Positions 11,401 through 21,340 of a stretch of 64,000 nt of DNA are shown here, in pieces. Each line of letters opens with the position of its first letter. The first letter of the stretch is position 1. Source of the DNA: Plumapathes pennacea (lineage: Eukaryota; Cnidaria; Anthozoa; Antipatharia; Myriopathidae); contig OZ038466.1 of assembly GCA_964036295.1 (NCBI GenBank), positions 3,348,001 through 3,412,000 on the forward strand, written 5' to 3'. The notes beneath the pieces are model-generated. The model did no database searches and had not been told where the DNA came from. It worked only from the letters and a program-made list of their open reading frames with translations. The position numbers were made by a program, and so were the translations under genes.

Positions 11401-14400
11401 CATGCGGCCAACACTGACAGGCCCTCGTCGTTCAACTTATTGACATTTGCTCCGTTGTCCAAAAGACAATTTATCACATCCCTGTGACAATTCACCTGTG
11501 CAAAACAACAAACAAACAAACAAATAAATAAACAAACAAAGATCACTGTAAGTTATCCGTCAAGAAAACTGAGGTAACCCTAAAGCAACTTGCCCAAGAA
11601 GATCAAGGATAACACCAAAGGGACCCCAATATGAAGACAAACATAGTCGGTTTTTGATTTACTTAATTCAGAAACCAAAAGTAATCACAATACCAATTAC
11701 AAAGGTTGTAAGAAAACACATGAAACCAAGCAGAAGCCAAAGTGAATAACAGGGTCCAGTTGTTCAAAGAGTGGATAGCACTATCCACTGGATCAATCCT
11801 TATCCAGTTGACTGAATTAAGTTTAATGGTTAATACTATCCACTGGATAGCGATTTATCTGGGGAATAGCGCTATACACTCCTTGAACAACCGGGCCCAG
11901 TTGGATACAATGGAATGCTAGTCCCTGTGGGAACTAGTTTTGGTCGGCATGATTAGCATGAAAATAAAATGTATGCGTCAGCTTAATGTGGATTTTCTTC
12001 ATACAGCTGTAACTATATAGTGCAAGTAACAGCAACAAAACCAAATTAAACACAATGTTACTGCTATACTTACAGCTGCAGCTAGTAGAGCAGTGTAACC
12101 AGTTTTGTCAGCAACATCAACATGGACCAATCCACTCTGTATCAATTCCTGCACTTTTATACAATCTCCACCAGCAGCTGACCTCAGGAATTCCTCTGAC
12201 GTACATTCAATGGGGCCTTTTTGGCTTTTGTTGCCTCGGATACCCCCAATTATGTCCAGATAGGGGAAATGATCTGGAACCTGTGACAGAACTTTACTGC
12301 CATCTCTTAGGTTCCCTCCTTCAACATCCTGCAGCGAAGGTGAGTTTCTCACACTTTCCCATGCCGAGTTTGCCCGCCGCACCCTTCCTGACAGATTGTT
12401 GCCAGCATTGACATTGTACTCTGAATAATGTTCAAACAGGAATGCACTGTCCATAACAGAACACAGTTTTACCAGCTTCTCTCCATACCAGAGTCCAACA
12501 TCTTGTCGACCATCTGTGTACGTTGCAATCCCTGGTCCATCTCGAATATCCCTTCGATAGACACCCTGATTTGACACCAAAGGAATTAATGTGTGCAAGT
12601 GCATCCTCATCAAAAGGTAACCCAACTGGACAAGTATATAAGAACAGGCCTTATTTACACAAAAAAAAAACCCTTAGTTTATGATTCAATTTATTATTAG
12701 CAGGCATAAATATTGTCTTTGAAATATTTTGGTGTGAACTCTAAGTAGTGACATAAGTGGAAGCACAAGTATGAGAACCTTATGAACAAGCATAAACAAA
12801 ATGGAAATGTTTCCCTTTTTTCATGCTCATGTTTATAGGTATGGTTTATCTATATTCCTTCACATACATGTACATCACATTGGTTCATTAGTATGGTAAG
12901 CCAAACAGGACAAAAGTGTAATGAGTTTTGAATCACTATACGAGAATTAGAATCCACTATACGAGGATTAGACTCCACTATACGAGAATTAGAATCCACT
13001 ATACGAGAATTAGAAATCACTATACAAGAAGTAGAAATCACCATACGAGAATTAGACTCCACTATACGAGAATTAGAAATCACTATACAAGAAGTAGAAA
13101 TCACCATACGAGAATTAGAATCCACTATATATGAGAATTAGAAACCACCATACGAGAATTAAATAATGCAACTGAGACTGCACGAGTGTCAACTTCAGTT
13201 TTCTCTTTCAGTATCTCACAAGATGGCAATTTAATGGAATAGTTATCTTTACACACTACATGCACACTCCATCTGCCACTAACCTCAAACCTGTTTCCAC
13301 TGTTAAAGGTAAACACCCCAAATCCTTCCTTTTTATCATGCTCAAAGTGACCATTAAACTTTGCCCCATCTGGCCATGTGTACTCCCCCTTTCCATGTTT
13401 CCTGTCTCTGTAAAAACCGCCGTCGTAGCTCTAGAGGGATTCAAAGTATTACCATATGTATCTACTCTCAAACTGTTCTTTCCATGAAGGGGAGATGGGG
13501 GGGGAGGGGGGAGGGGGGAGGGGGTGGGGAGGTCAGCTGTTTTAGTACAGGATCTGAACATTTTATTTGTGATCATTTCCATTTCTTTTAGAACTTAAGG
13601 ATTCTACTGTATACATGTTGCTATGAGAACCTTTAAATGATATACAATTCAAAACTGGTTTGCTCATGTCAATTGTGAACAAGTCTGCAGATATTCTAAA
13701 GAAAAATCTGCCTGATTTGGTCATAAGAATTAAATTTGAGTTGTCGACTTTTGGTGAAAGCTTCTCGATTAGTCCCATTAAAATCTGTTCGCAGAACCAT
13801 TGTTTGTACTCTATTGTGTAAAATGAATCCGAATAGTGCAAATTGTCTCGAAATTTGAGCGAATATTTCTATTGGAAGCAGGGCGCTTATCAGAATCACT
13901 CGGTACATATCGTTTCCATACCGGAAACCACGATTTTCCAAATAAACAATGCCACGCACAGTTTTTTGGCTGCTACCAGTTACGTAGTCATGTATAAACA
14001 ACATATCGGATGTGCAGCTGCGCGCTCGCGAATGTTAACATGATACCGACCTTCATACATTTATCGGATAAACGCGGTCATTTAGAAATAAAGCCTTGCT
14101 TAAATCGGTATCTTTAACTCCTTTTTAATCGAAGAATGACTGTTTCGCAGAGAACTTTGGCAAATAAGGACAAGGACTTCCTATTTGAAAAGGCAAACGA
14201 GATTGAAGGACTTCCTAATTTATTATCAAACACCTTTTTGCAGTCAACGCATTACTAATTAGCTGCTTACTGATGAAAGTTTCTTGTAAATGAACAACAC
14301 TATCCCTATCACTTCTAAATTACCAACCTCGCCATCGGCCCAGACCAATTTTCCACGACCATGCCTCAAATCCCGCGTGAAACACCCTTCATAGAACGAA

Positions 14401-14621
14401 CCATCAGGCCAGCACTGCCTTCCTTGACCATGCCTCGTGTTGTCCACATATTCTCCGTCATAACACGCTCCGTTTGGCCATTTGAAAATCCCCTTACCGC
14501 TCTTCTTGTTGCCTTCGAATTCTCCGTGGTAAACAGCACCACTTTTGTATTCGCGCCTGTATTGACTTGTACTCAAGCGGAGGAAGCGATGCGAGTGTGA
14601 AGGCTTCGAACTAGGCTGCAT
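5413..14621 (-). CDS. ANKMY1: ANKMY1: MORN, ankyrin and MYND-finger protein, 13 exons
   Basis: Coding exons in order: 14328-14621, 13284-13430, 12074-12565, 10717-11495, 10104-10275, 9283-9465, 8928-9034, 8364-8495, 8148-8255, 7722-7893, 7046-7308, 5971-6325 and 5413-5648. All borders are GT/AG and the frame closes at TGA, giving about 1146 residues, longer than the roughly 940 of the human protein. (The seventh exon may be one base off.) Residues 25-190 carry six or seven MORN repeats such as [14 protein letters not shown] and [15 protein letters not shown]. Ankyrin repeats follow from about 275 to 800, interrupted by an acidic, low-homology stretch in exon 4 (10717-11495). A MYND zinc finger lies at about 1024-1064 with all eight ligands (CYEC, CTRC, FYCSKSC, HREEC). 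A basic Ser/Arg/Lys-rich tail follows. The cellular role is poorly known. A cilium link is inferred from the family and from an upstream X-box-like site. Confidence 0.92.
5690..5845. repeat. Dispersed repeat copy A (SINE/MITE-like)
   Basis: This segment lies in the last ANKMY1 intron. It shares a run of similar words with 31305-31470, in the same order: agaaaatgta, gtgagaat/cgagaat, gatagtttaatca, agcaaactatcaa, aagttc, tactgt and gaaactgaaggagaaaat. A third, shorter match is at 63225-63310. There is no coding capacity. Confidence 0.6.
6698..6990. mobile_element. Fold-back repeat, copy 1
   Basis: It begins tttagtatataccacacaag at 6698. The near reverse complement (cttatgtggtatatactaaa) is at about 6885-6904, followed by about 80 bp including gtgtcggtgaatagcggtg. 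A closely similar copy lies at 9789-10080, in another intron of the same gene. Inside copy 1, ccactttcgtcggaaata is duplicated in tandem. It is best read as a non-autonomous palindromic DNA element. Confidence 0.65.
7662..7706. repeat. (GTT)n microsatellite
   Basis: About 15 GTT units lie just downstream (in transcript direction) of the 7722 splice donor of ANKMY1, so the intron transcript carries an AAC run. Confidence 0.85.
8505..8672. repeat. Tandem repeat of caagtt/cacgaaacacgtt words
   Basis: Two diverged units of roughly 100 bp share 'aaagaaacacgaaacacgtt', 'aacaagtgaaaa' and 'aagttgaacaagttaaacaag'. The array lies in the ANKMY1 intron immediately upstream, in transcript order, of the 8364-8495 exon. 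Confidence 0.7.
9555..9782. repeat. Tandem GATGA-type minisatellite
   Basis: A unit of about 36 bp (gatgatgccgctgaccataa followed by tggtgatgac and variants) is repeated three times and then decays into GAT/GTGAT-rich sequence. It lies in an ANKMY1 intron and abuts fold-back repeat copy 2. Confidence 0.8.
9789..10080. mobile_element. Fold-back repeat, copy 2, with extra internal hairpin
   Basis: It matches the element at 6698-6990 over most of its length (for example gcgcgctctgattggctcct and cctcagtgtcggtgaatagc). Near its right end it carries an additional inverted stretch: gaatagcggtgaatatttac at about 9998-10017 is followed by ggtaaatatccatcgctatt, which is nearly its reverse complement. 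This gives a local cruciform absent from copy 1. Confidence 0.65.
11752..11898. mobile_element. Palindromic MITE
   Basis: A 147-bp element in an ANKMY1 intron. It opens gggtccagttgttcaaagag and closes with the near reverse complement ctccttgaacaaccgggccc. Internal ccactggat blocks are also inverted. Related ends are seen at 59544-59774, which supports a dispersed family. Confidence 0.75.
12933..13162. repeat. 21-bp minisatellite
   Basis: About eleven copies of a 21-bp unit, cactatacgagaattagaat plus one base, occur with small variants (cgaggatt, caagaagt). Because 21 is a multiple of three, long repetitive reading frames appear on both strands, but they have no start context and lie in the ANKMY1 intron between the second and third exons. 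Confidence 0.9.
13487..13545. repeat. G-rich tract (C-rich in the ANKMY1 transcript)
   Basis: Runs of 4-8 G separated by single A or T fill about 55 bp. On the transcript strand this is a C-rich tract about 60-115 bases upstream of the acceptor of ANKMY1 exon 2 (exon starts 13430). On the plus strand it fits the pattern for G-quadruplex formation. Confidence 0.75.
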
Positions 14622-14723
14622 GACTCGACAATGTACGCGGCGAAGCCATTAGCTGCTGCTCTTTTTAGGGCAATTTGAGCACAGCTTGAAATGACAATAT
14701 TTCTTCGCCATGTGACAATACTT

Positions 14724-14737
14724 GTTGCTAGGTCAAC
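14724..14737. promoter_or_regulatory. RFX X-box-like motif upstream of ANKMY1
   Basis: gttgctaggtcaac is an imperfect inverted repeat resembling the RFX X-box. It is 103 bp upstream of the ANKMY1 ATG. X-boxes close to start sites are typical of ciliary genes. The assignment is by motif only. Confidence 0.5.
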
Positions 14738-14777
14738 AATGCAACACGGGAGGCGTTGCACCAAGTGGGTTACATAA

Positions 14778-14785
14778 TGACGTCA
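14778..14785. promoter_or_regulatory. CRE palindrome tgacgtca
   Basis: A perfect CREB/ATF palindrome about 157 bp upstream of the ANKMY1 start and close to the X-box-like site. It is consistent with a promoter here; function is not shown. Confidence 0.4.
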
Positions 14786-15186
14786 CGAGGTTTTTTTTGT
14801 TGATTTTTCACAACATAACTGTATTTAAAAATAAATATACATGCAGTTTATTTGCCCTGATTACTCATCATGCATTCAATACCGTGAAGGGGTCTATGTC
14901 CCAAAAATCCAAATATTGCACTTTATGCTGGAGCATTTATGTAAGTAAGACTCAGTTGTAACACCCCACTGGACCCTTTGTGTAAGACTCCATATTGGAA
15001 CACCATTTGTTTATCATTCTTTTTTGTTTTTGTCTTGTTTTTGTTTGCTTTAAATTGTTTCTGGAGGACAAGCCAGATCCTCTTAGTAACAGAATATTGT
15101 GGAAAATTTTACTGCAAGGTGATAAAAAATCATTCACAAACAAAAACACCATATGACCAAGTGTTACAAAGATCTGTTACAGCTTA

Positions 15187-16137
15187 CTAGCTGGGCTCAA
15201 TGTAATCAATATCCATTACACTGATAACTCTGTTACATGCTGTTGTATCCTCTATCTGCAGATTTGCAAAGTGCTTCCTTAAATGATCCAGAGCATGTTT
15301 GTTCAGAGTATTTTCTTGCCTTTCTTGTTCAAACTCCTGCCTTAGTAACTCCATTTCTTTCTTCAAGATGGACACTTCAAGCAGATGTTCCTGTTGCAAT
15401 GTAAACTCCCGCTTCACAATTATCTGATCAAATTCAAATTCTCTCTTCTCTATGGAAGATTCCAATTCTTCTTTTTTAAATTTCACCATGCTCAGTTCCG
15501 ATTTTGTTGCGTTTAACTCCTTTACCATACTGCTCCTGTCTATTCGTAGTTCTTTCAGATCCTCCCTGGCAATCTTCAACTTGGAATGATAACACTGTAA
15601 GTCTTCTTTCAGTGCCCTATAATTTATCTTCAGTCTGTCGTACTTCTTTCTAAGAGACTTAAAGGCTTCCTTCACTGAAGTTGCCGATTCTTCGACGGCG
15701 GCGTACTTTTGTTTCCACTTTTTCGTGTCCTTCTGTGCCGAGTCGAGCATTGCTGTCAATTTGATGTTCTGTAGTTTTGCTTTCTGAAAGAATTTCCGCA
15801 GCAAACTTAGTTCATTTTTACTCCAGAGACAGCCTTCATCAACTTCTACAGCATGTAGTTCTTTATAACTGGCTGTGTCCGTACGTTTCCCTTTGTCTTC
15901 AAGTTCTAAACTTGATGACTCTTGTTCGCGAACAGCCAACTCGAACGGCTCCTTTTCAGGAGATTTCGTTTTACAGTAAACTCGATCATACACTTCTCTT
16001 ACGTCCTTCTTTGGGCTTGCTAGTCCAACATCTTCTTCTGACTTACCTAGCAAGTCATCTACGATCTCAAACTCAAATTTAGGACGGAAAACGTCGGACA
16101 CCCAGTGTATGCCAGTTGCTCCTGCCAAGTCGGCCAT
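15187..16137 (-). CDS. CCDC160: CCDC160-like coiled-coil protein, single exon
   Basis: An uninterrupted 316-codon frame starts at an ATG in an AAGATGGCC context and ends with TAG. Residues 1-100 are mixed and acidic. From about 105 to 290 the protein is a continuous Lys/Glu/Leu-rich coiled coil (for example KKYDRLKINYRALKEDL and LKKEMELLRQEFEQERQE). The carboxy end, HALDHLRKHFANLQ, resembles the conserved end of CCDC160 (ALELLRKHYAS), and the length is close to the vertebrate protein (about 325). Function is unknown in any species I know of. Coiled coils align easily by chance, so the family name is moderate while the gene itself is secure. It lies head-to-tail with ANKMY1. No intron is evident. 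Confidence 0.75.
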   Translation of the reverse strand: MADLAGATGIHWVSDVFRPKFEFEIVDDLLGKSEEDVGLASPKKDVREVYDRVYCKTKSPEKEPFELAVREQESSSLELEDKGKRTDTASYKELHAVEVDEGCLWSKNELSLLRKFFQKAKLQNIKLTAMLDSAQKDTKKWKQKYAAVEESATSVKEAFKSLRKKYDRLKINYRALKEDLQCYHSKLKIAREDLKELRIDRSSMVKELNATKSELSMVKFKKEELESSIEKREFEFDQIIVKREFTLQQEHLLEVSILKKEMELLRQEFEQERQENTLNKHALDHLRKHFANLQIEDTTACNRVISVMDIDYIEPS

Positions 16138-17371
16138 CTTGACAGTTTACCAAAGAGCGAGACTGGGAATTAGTCAAGTTTTGGCGGGAACTCGCCGTTG
16201 AGACTGGGGCGGAGCTAAAAACATGTCGGCGTTTTGGTTCCGTGAAGCCCCAGCGAGATTTCCCGCTTTTATGCAATTTCGGCCCAGGATCAGAGTTTGT
16301 GCGCAAATATTTCCAGTCAACTACCTACACTCATTGTTTTGGTAGCTGAATGCTGAATCTCAGGATCTTTTTTACTCATCTCCCCAACGGAGAAAGACAG
16401 AAAAAAAGATTGTGGTTTTAGTCATTACGACAACTAAATCTGAGAAGTTAAACATTTTCTTTATTTAAAAAGTTTGCCCATTCCTCAATATCTTTTCGTC
16501 AAGAAACTATACTTTTTAGAACTTGCACATTCTGAAAACTCAGACTAGTTTATTCAGTCACATGTGCCTTGTAGAAGTAACAATGACGTAAATCTAGCGC
16601 ATGCAGATAGCAGGCGAGTGTAAACCTGGCATTCAACCTCAATAAATCCTCAAGGTCACACCAAGTAAATAACTATATTACAAATTTTACGACCTGATTA
16701 TTTTACAAATCGAATTAAAATCCTGAAAATGCCTTCTATAAATAATGATACTTAAATTTCCGTTGCACTTTTGAGTTGGAACAAAAAATACCTCATTCCA
16801 CCGCGTGTTCTCCCCTCCAAGGATAACTTAAAGAAAACTATAGGGGCTCAAAACAAATGTCCGTTATAGGTGAAATACTTCAAGAGTTAAAGCAAACCAA
16901 AAAAAAAAAACGAGCAAAATATTAGTGCTATTTATTTAAAAATGGTTTAGTTTCATTTTTTCCCTGTAATAGAATTAACTAGCGGCAAAATCTCTCGCAG
17001 CACTGAAGGTTGGTTTTCTTTTCGGTCCGTTTTATTCTATGACAAATTATAAAGTGCTATACTTTTCCCGCCATTCTGAGCTTTCTGAGCTATTTTTGAA
17101 CATTACTCTCAGATCCCAACTACCTTAGCCTTGTCTGATATTCCCCCAACCTTTCCGTAAGAAAACTGTACAAGCTCTAAATACAAATTCTCCCTTTCAT
17201 TAAGAAACAACAACAACAACGCAGGCAACACAAGGATAATTCTAAGTTAGATCAACTTCCTCTGCTCCAGGATCAGGTGCTAAGCTCCCCATACCGTACT
17301 CCATCATATCTACTCAGAGAATATGAGGAGAAAATCTATTTTGTCCTTCACAAGGTTATATTAATTCGAGC
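16138..17371. other. Intergenic: CCDC160-like promoter and zinc-finger 3' flank
   Basis: The part next to 16138 is GC-richer, with E2F-like and GC-box-like words. The rest is AT-rich. It includes an 11-base A run at 16899 and a short stretch at about 17145-17215 with weak similarity to the dispersed repeat at 31305. No coding signal. Confidence 0.5.
16179..16190. promoter_or_regulatory. E2F-like site upstream of the CCDC160-like gene
   Basis: ttttggcgggaa, 42 bp upstream of the ATG, fits the E2F consensus. A second, inverted tttcccgc lies at 16258-16265. Together with nearby GC-box-like ggggcgg, this suggests a promoter. Motif evidence only. Confidence 0.45.
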
Positions 17372-19501
17372 TTATTCCTGGCCATGTTGCGTCTTGATGT
17401 GCCATCGAAGATGTGATGACGTAATGAATGCCTTGTCACACATCTGGCACTTGAATGGTTTCTCGCCCGTGTGCGTGCGTTCGTGCGCCTGAAGCGTGCC
17501 GTATTGCGTGAAGCCCTTTGGACAGAACTTGCACCGGTATGGCCTCTCTCCTGTGTGCTTGTACATGTGTGTTTGGAGGTTTCTGTACTGCGTGAAGGAC
17601 TTGGGGCACAGTTTGCACTTGTACGGTTTATCATCGCTGTGGATAAGCAGGTGACGTTGTAAGTGGCCATAGCGGATGAAGGAGGCAGAACACTTGTCAC
17701 ACTTGAATGGCTTCTCGCCTGTTGGAGAAGGAGTTTGCGAGGTTGAGTTAATAGCAAAATCCTTTACCGAGGAACCTCGAAAAGAAAACATAGAGGAAGA
17801 GACAGAAAAAGACGAAATAGCAAGACAGACAAATAAATAGAAGACGACGAAGAAGAAGAAGATGATGATGATGATTGTGGTGAAGAAGAAGAAGAAGAAG
17901 AAGAAGGACAAGAAGAAGAAGGATAACAACAACAACAACAACAACAACAACAAGATGATGATGATGACGAATAAGAAGAACAAGAATGAGAAAAAGATTA
18001 TGATGATAATAACGATGAAGAAGTAAAAAAAGATGACGGACAGACAAACAGACGGTGCCTGAGACAGAGCGAAACCGACAGGAACGAGAGAAGTATAAAC
18101 AGCACGCCAGACACACAAAGATGCTTTAAAGAAAAAGAAACGACAGAGGCAACAGAAAAACTCGTAGAGAAAAGAAAAGAGCGGGATTCAGTGAGTGAGA
18201 CAAAGGAACAGAATGTACAAGCAACAATTGTTATGAAACGTACCTTTGTGTATGTACATATGTGTGTGCATCTCGTCTCTTCTAGTGAAGGCGCGGTCGC
18301 AAACTTCGCACTTGTATGGCTTCTCTCCGGTGTGAAGGCGCATGTGCATCTTGAGTGCACGTGAGGTGGTGAACGCGAATGAGCACACTTGGCACACGTA
18401 CGGCCTCTCGCCAGTGTGCATTCGAATGTGCGTCTTCAACCCGCTGAGCCGAGTGAAATCCTTGCTGCAAAGTCGACACTTGTACTTGTCGCCCTCTTTG
18501 ACGAACAAATCCTTGATCTCGTCACGTGCCAAGAGCGTGAACATAGTCGAGAAGGCCCGGGAACCAGCGACGGAGTTGCCGCCGTTCACATGGGAGAGGA
18601 TGTGCTTCTGAAAGTTGCCAAACCACGTGAACTCTCGGTCACACTCCTCGCACTTGTAAGGCTTGTTGTTGTTGTGGATCAGCAAGTGACGCTGAAGATC
18701 GCTTGGCCGAGTAAAGGACATCACACAATGGTTACACTTAAAGGGCTTTTCTTCCTGGTTTCTCTCGTCGGTAAAGTTCGCTTGGACATTATCGGCTTCA
18801 CTCGGCTCGTTGTCGGCTGCACTCGGCTCACTTTCGGTGGTTCGGCTTTTCTTGGGTCGGGGTTCGGCTGCTGTTTTCGTTTCGCTGTAATTTGATCCGT
18901 GTGGCTTTCTCTTGAGCACAGGGGCAACAGGATTGTGTATTAGTGGTGGCATCCTTCTAGGGGTAGTAGTAACAGTTGCCTCTGCCCTGGATACTAACTT
19001 CACTTTCGGTTTGCACTTGGTCTCCTCATCAGGAAAAAACAACTTTTCTCTATTACGTGGCGAGCGAACAAATCTCTCAAAAGCTGAATTGTCGGAGTGG
19101 AATTTCAGGTGAGGATGAGGCACTGCTTTTGCCTTGGCTTCGATGTCAAATGGAAACATCCTGTCTGGACTTATTTCTCTGAAGCCATAAAGTGAGGATT
19201 GTGTAGGATGACTCAGTAGCCCTGGGATCTTTCCGCATATTTGCGGGTTTAAAGGTGCAGTGAAATGTCCTTGCCCACGTAACCATGGCAAATGAAGTTC
19301 ACGTGCCAGAGCATGCGCGTTTTCTATGCCTGTCTCATATTCTGAGGTGTCCAGCGGTTCCCACTTTGTTTCCATAGTGACAGGACTGACTTGGAAGGGG
19401 CACCTTTCCTCGCGCCATTTGTCGTCATAGCCCTCGAAAGAGGTGTGACGCTCTGGAGAAGACTTGTCTGTTGGTAAAGAAGGTAAGGATAAGTCAGACA
19501 T
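17372..19501 (-). CDS. C2H2 zinc-finger protein, nine fingers, two exons
   Basis: Exons are 18244-19501 and 17372-17718, joined in phase 1 to give 534 residues. The junction falls inside a finger linker, so the protein reads HKGEKPF across it. Residues 1-250 have no domain I recognise and contain a basic, Ser-rich block (about 195-245). Nine C2H2 fingers follow from about 254, in groups of two, three and four. Examples are FKCNHCVMSFTRPSDLQRHLLIH and YKCEVCDRAFTRRDEMHTHMYIH; TGERPY/TGEKPF linkers join most of them. A roughly 30-residue break separates finger 2 from finger 3. It is presumably a nuclear DNA-binding regulator. No orthologue is assigned because linked C2H2 proteins expand independently in each lineage. 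The start is the first ATG in the frame; an upstream exon cannot be excluded. Confidence 0.87.
17845..18010. repeat. Purine-rich GAA/GAT/CAA tract
   Basis: Almost pure runs of gaa, gat and caa triplets fill the intron of the zinc-finger gene, so its transcript has a long CTT/ATC/TTG-rich tract upstream of the 17718 acceptor. Confidence 0.85.
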
Positions 19502-19504
19502 CAA

Positions 19505-19678
19505 TTAAAAATAATAGAACAAGAACAAGAGCAAGAAAACCCGAAGAACAAGAAGAAGACAAGACAGAATATAAAGATGGAAAAGAACAATATCTCAAGA
19601 ACAAGAAGGGGAAAACGATAAAAAGAAGAAGAGAGAGAAGAAAGCGAAGAAGATAAAGAAAAAGGACAAAGACTAGGT
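19505..19678. repeat. Purine-rich tract upstream of the zinc-finger start
   Basis: AAGAAC/AAGAAG-type purine-rich sequence begins a few bases upstream of the presumed ATG. It resembles the tract in the gene's intron and would put a long pyrimidine-rich stretch in the 5' untranslated region or an upstream acceptor. Confidence 0.7.
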
Positions 19679-21315
19679 GGTCTAGTTACAAATCAAGTGT
19701 AAAAGCACCGTTCCCATATCAATTATTGAAACTGTTCATGAAAATGGAAAAGAAAAGCCGAAAGAAAAACGTGGCTTTATAATTACAGTATTTTCTTTTC
19801 CGTGAGAATTCAAAAGGCGTCCGATTGTGACAGTGTGGATGACAAAGAACCAAATGTTATACTGTTGTCTTTTAGAGATTCGCGGTGAAGCAGAACGCTT
19901 TATTGTGCAAAAATACAATGACAACCTGTACAAGATTACATTTCAAAGGCTCACAGGAACCATCCCTCTTCTCTCAGATATAAACAACATATGTCTTAAT
20001 TATTTTAACGTTAGTAAATATAAAGATAGTGCAACTATTTTAGCAATAAGCGGGCCCAAAAAACAGTTTCAAAAAAATCTTCATTTGATAAAATTACGGT
20101 TTCACGCTGTCATCTATTATAATCGAAAGTTATCGCCCAAGAAAACAACGCATGAAATAAAAAACTAATTATCTTATTTCAAAACATATCGCTGGATAAG
20201 AAACATTACATGCTGACCACGATTTGTAGCCGTGTAAATAAATTCAGACGAAAAGCAAAGCGATTATTAAACTGAATCTTCACTTGTTCTCGTGACAAGG
20301 TTACATCAAACCACATAATTTATCAAAAGCAAACAACGGGAGTTTTATCTAAAGACAGCACGAAGTATTTTATGTTTTTATCTGTCGTCAAACTTAAGCT
20401 GAAAATTTCTATTTTTTTATACGTGGTTGCATCTCCTCCCAGAGCTACGGAGGAAATAGATGAGAGAATAAAAAAGCGTCAAAATCGTACAAAGAACGCG
20501 CTAACGAAGCTGAACGTCTCTTCCAATGAATAAAAGAAAGAAAGAAATACAATAACACGGACCCTTTTAATTCATTTCTGGACTTATGATAATCGACTAG
20601 ATTTTGTTAGGATTGTTCAAATTGTCTCCTTTGTGTTTCTTGCTTTCGCAGAGTATTAAACTCGAAACAAATTACATTTTCATCTAAAACGATATGAAGC
20701 AAAAATATAATGCTTCTTATTTTCTAAACAATTTATAAAGTTATCAAGAGTTCCTTGTTTGCTTTTTTTTTGAAAACTTAGAGAAATCTAATTTCTCGTA
20801 ATTAAATGATCGACGAAAGTGAATTTTTAATTACCCTTCTTGCATATGATAAGCGCGCGGTTATACTTCATGCCGTGGAAGTGCTAAAACCCAATTTTAA
20901 ACTTTGTCGCACAATTTACTCGCGTAAACTCTCATATTTTAGTCCAAGAGGCTGAGATAAAGGAAACAATTATGAAACGGGTGCAAGGACTGGTGGAAAA
21001 CACTTTAAAACATGGAGCACAACTCTCGAACTATTCTCAGAGTACTTGACGACAAGTGCCAGCAAATCGCTTACTAATTCTTTTGTTTTGAGTTTGTCTT
21101 TTTGTTTACATGAATTACGTTTTACTTTGGCAAGGCAAAATGCAACTTCCCAATCAAGAGCCGTCTACGTGCTCGAAGAACACAGCTCATCAGCGAACAA
21201 TTGAAGCGTGGATGTATTGACTATACACTTCTCATGTTACTCTACCATGAAAAGCAGGTATATCAGAGCACGTCAACCAGAAAAATGGTTTTGCTGTCTC
21301 ACAGCCCTCTCGGTC

Positions 21316-21340
21316 CTCTCTCTCTCTCTCTCTCTCTTTC
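21316..21340. repeat. (TC)n microsatellite
   Basis: An uninterrupted run of about a dozen TC dinucleotides in the gene-free interval. Confidence 0.9.

Larger units (their letters stand above)
14622..15186. other. ANKMY1 promoter region and CCDC160-like 3' flank
   Basis: Apart from the X-box-like and CRE motifs near the ANKMY1 start, the interval is AT-rich. It should hold the 3' untranslated region of the upstream minus-strand gene. No further gene is seen. Confidence 0.5.

Noticed and set aside
12850..13134. Repetitive open frames on both strands (SNSRIV- and HYTRIR-type proteins)
   Set aside because: They are translations of a 21-bp minisatellite with no other coding signal, and lie in an ANKMY1 intron.
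17845..18010. Hydrophobic repetitive protein on the minus strand (poly-Phe/Ile/Leu)
   Set aside because: It is an artefact of translating the complement of a purine-rich tract in the zinc-finger gene's intron.
19827..20168. 113-codon plus-strand frame
   Set aside because: AT-driven composition, no motif and no splice-linked partner; consistent with chance in AT-rich DNA.
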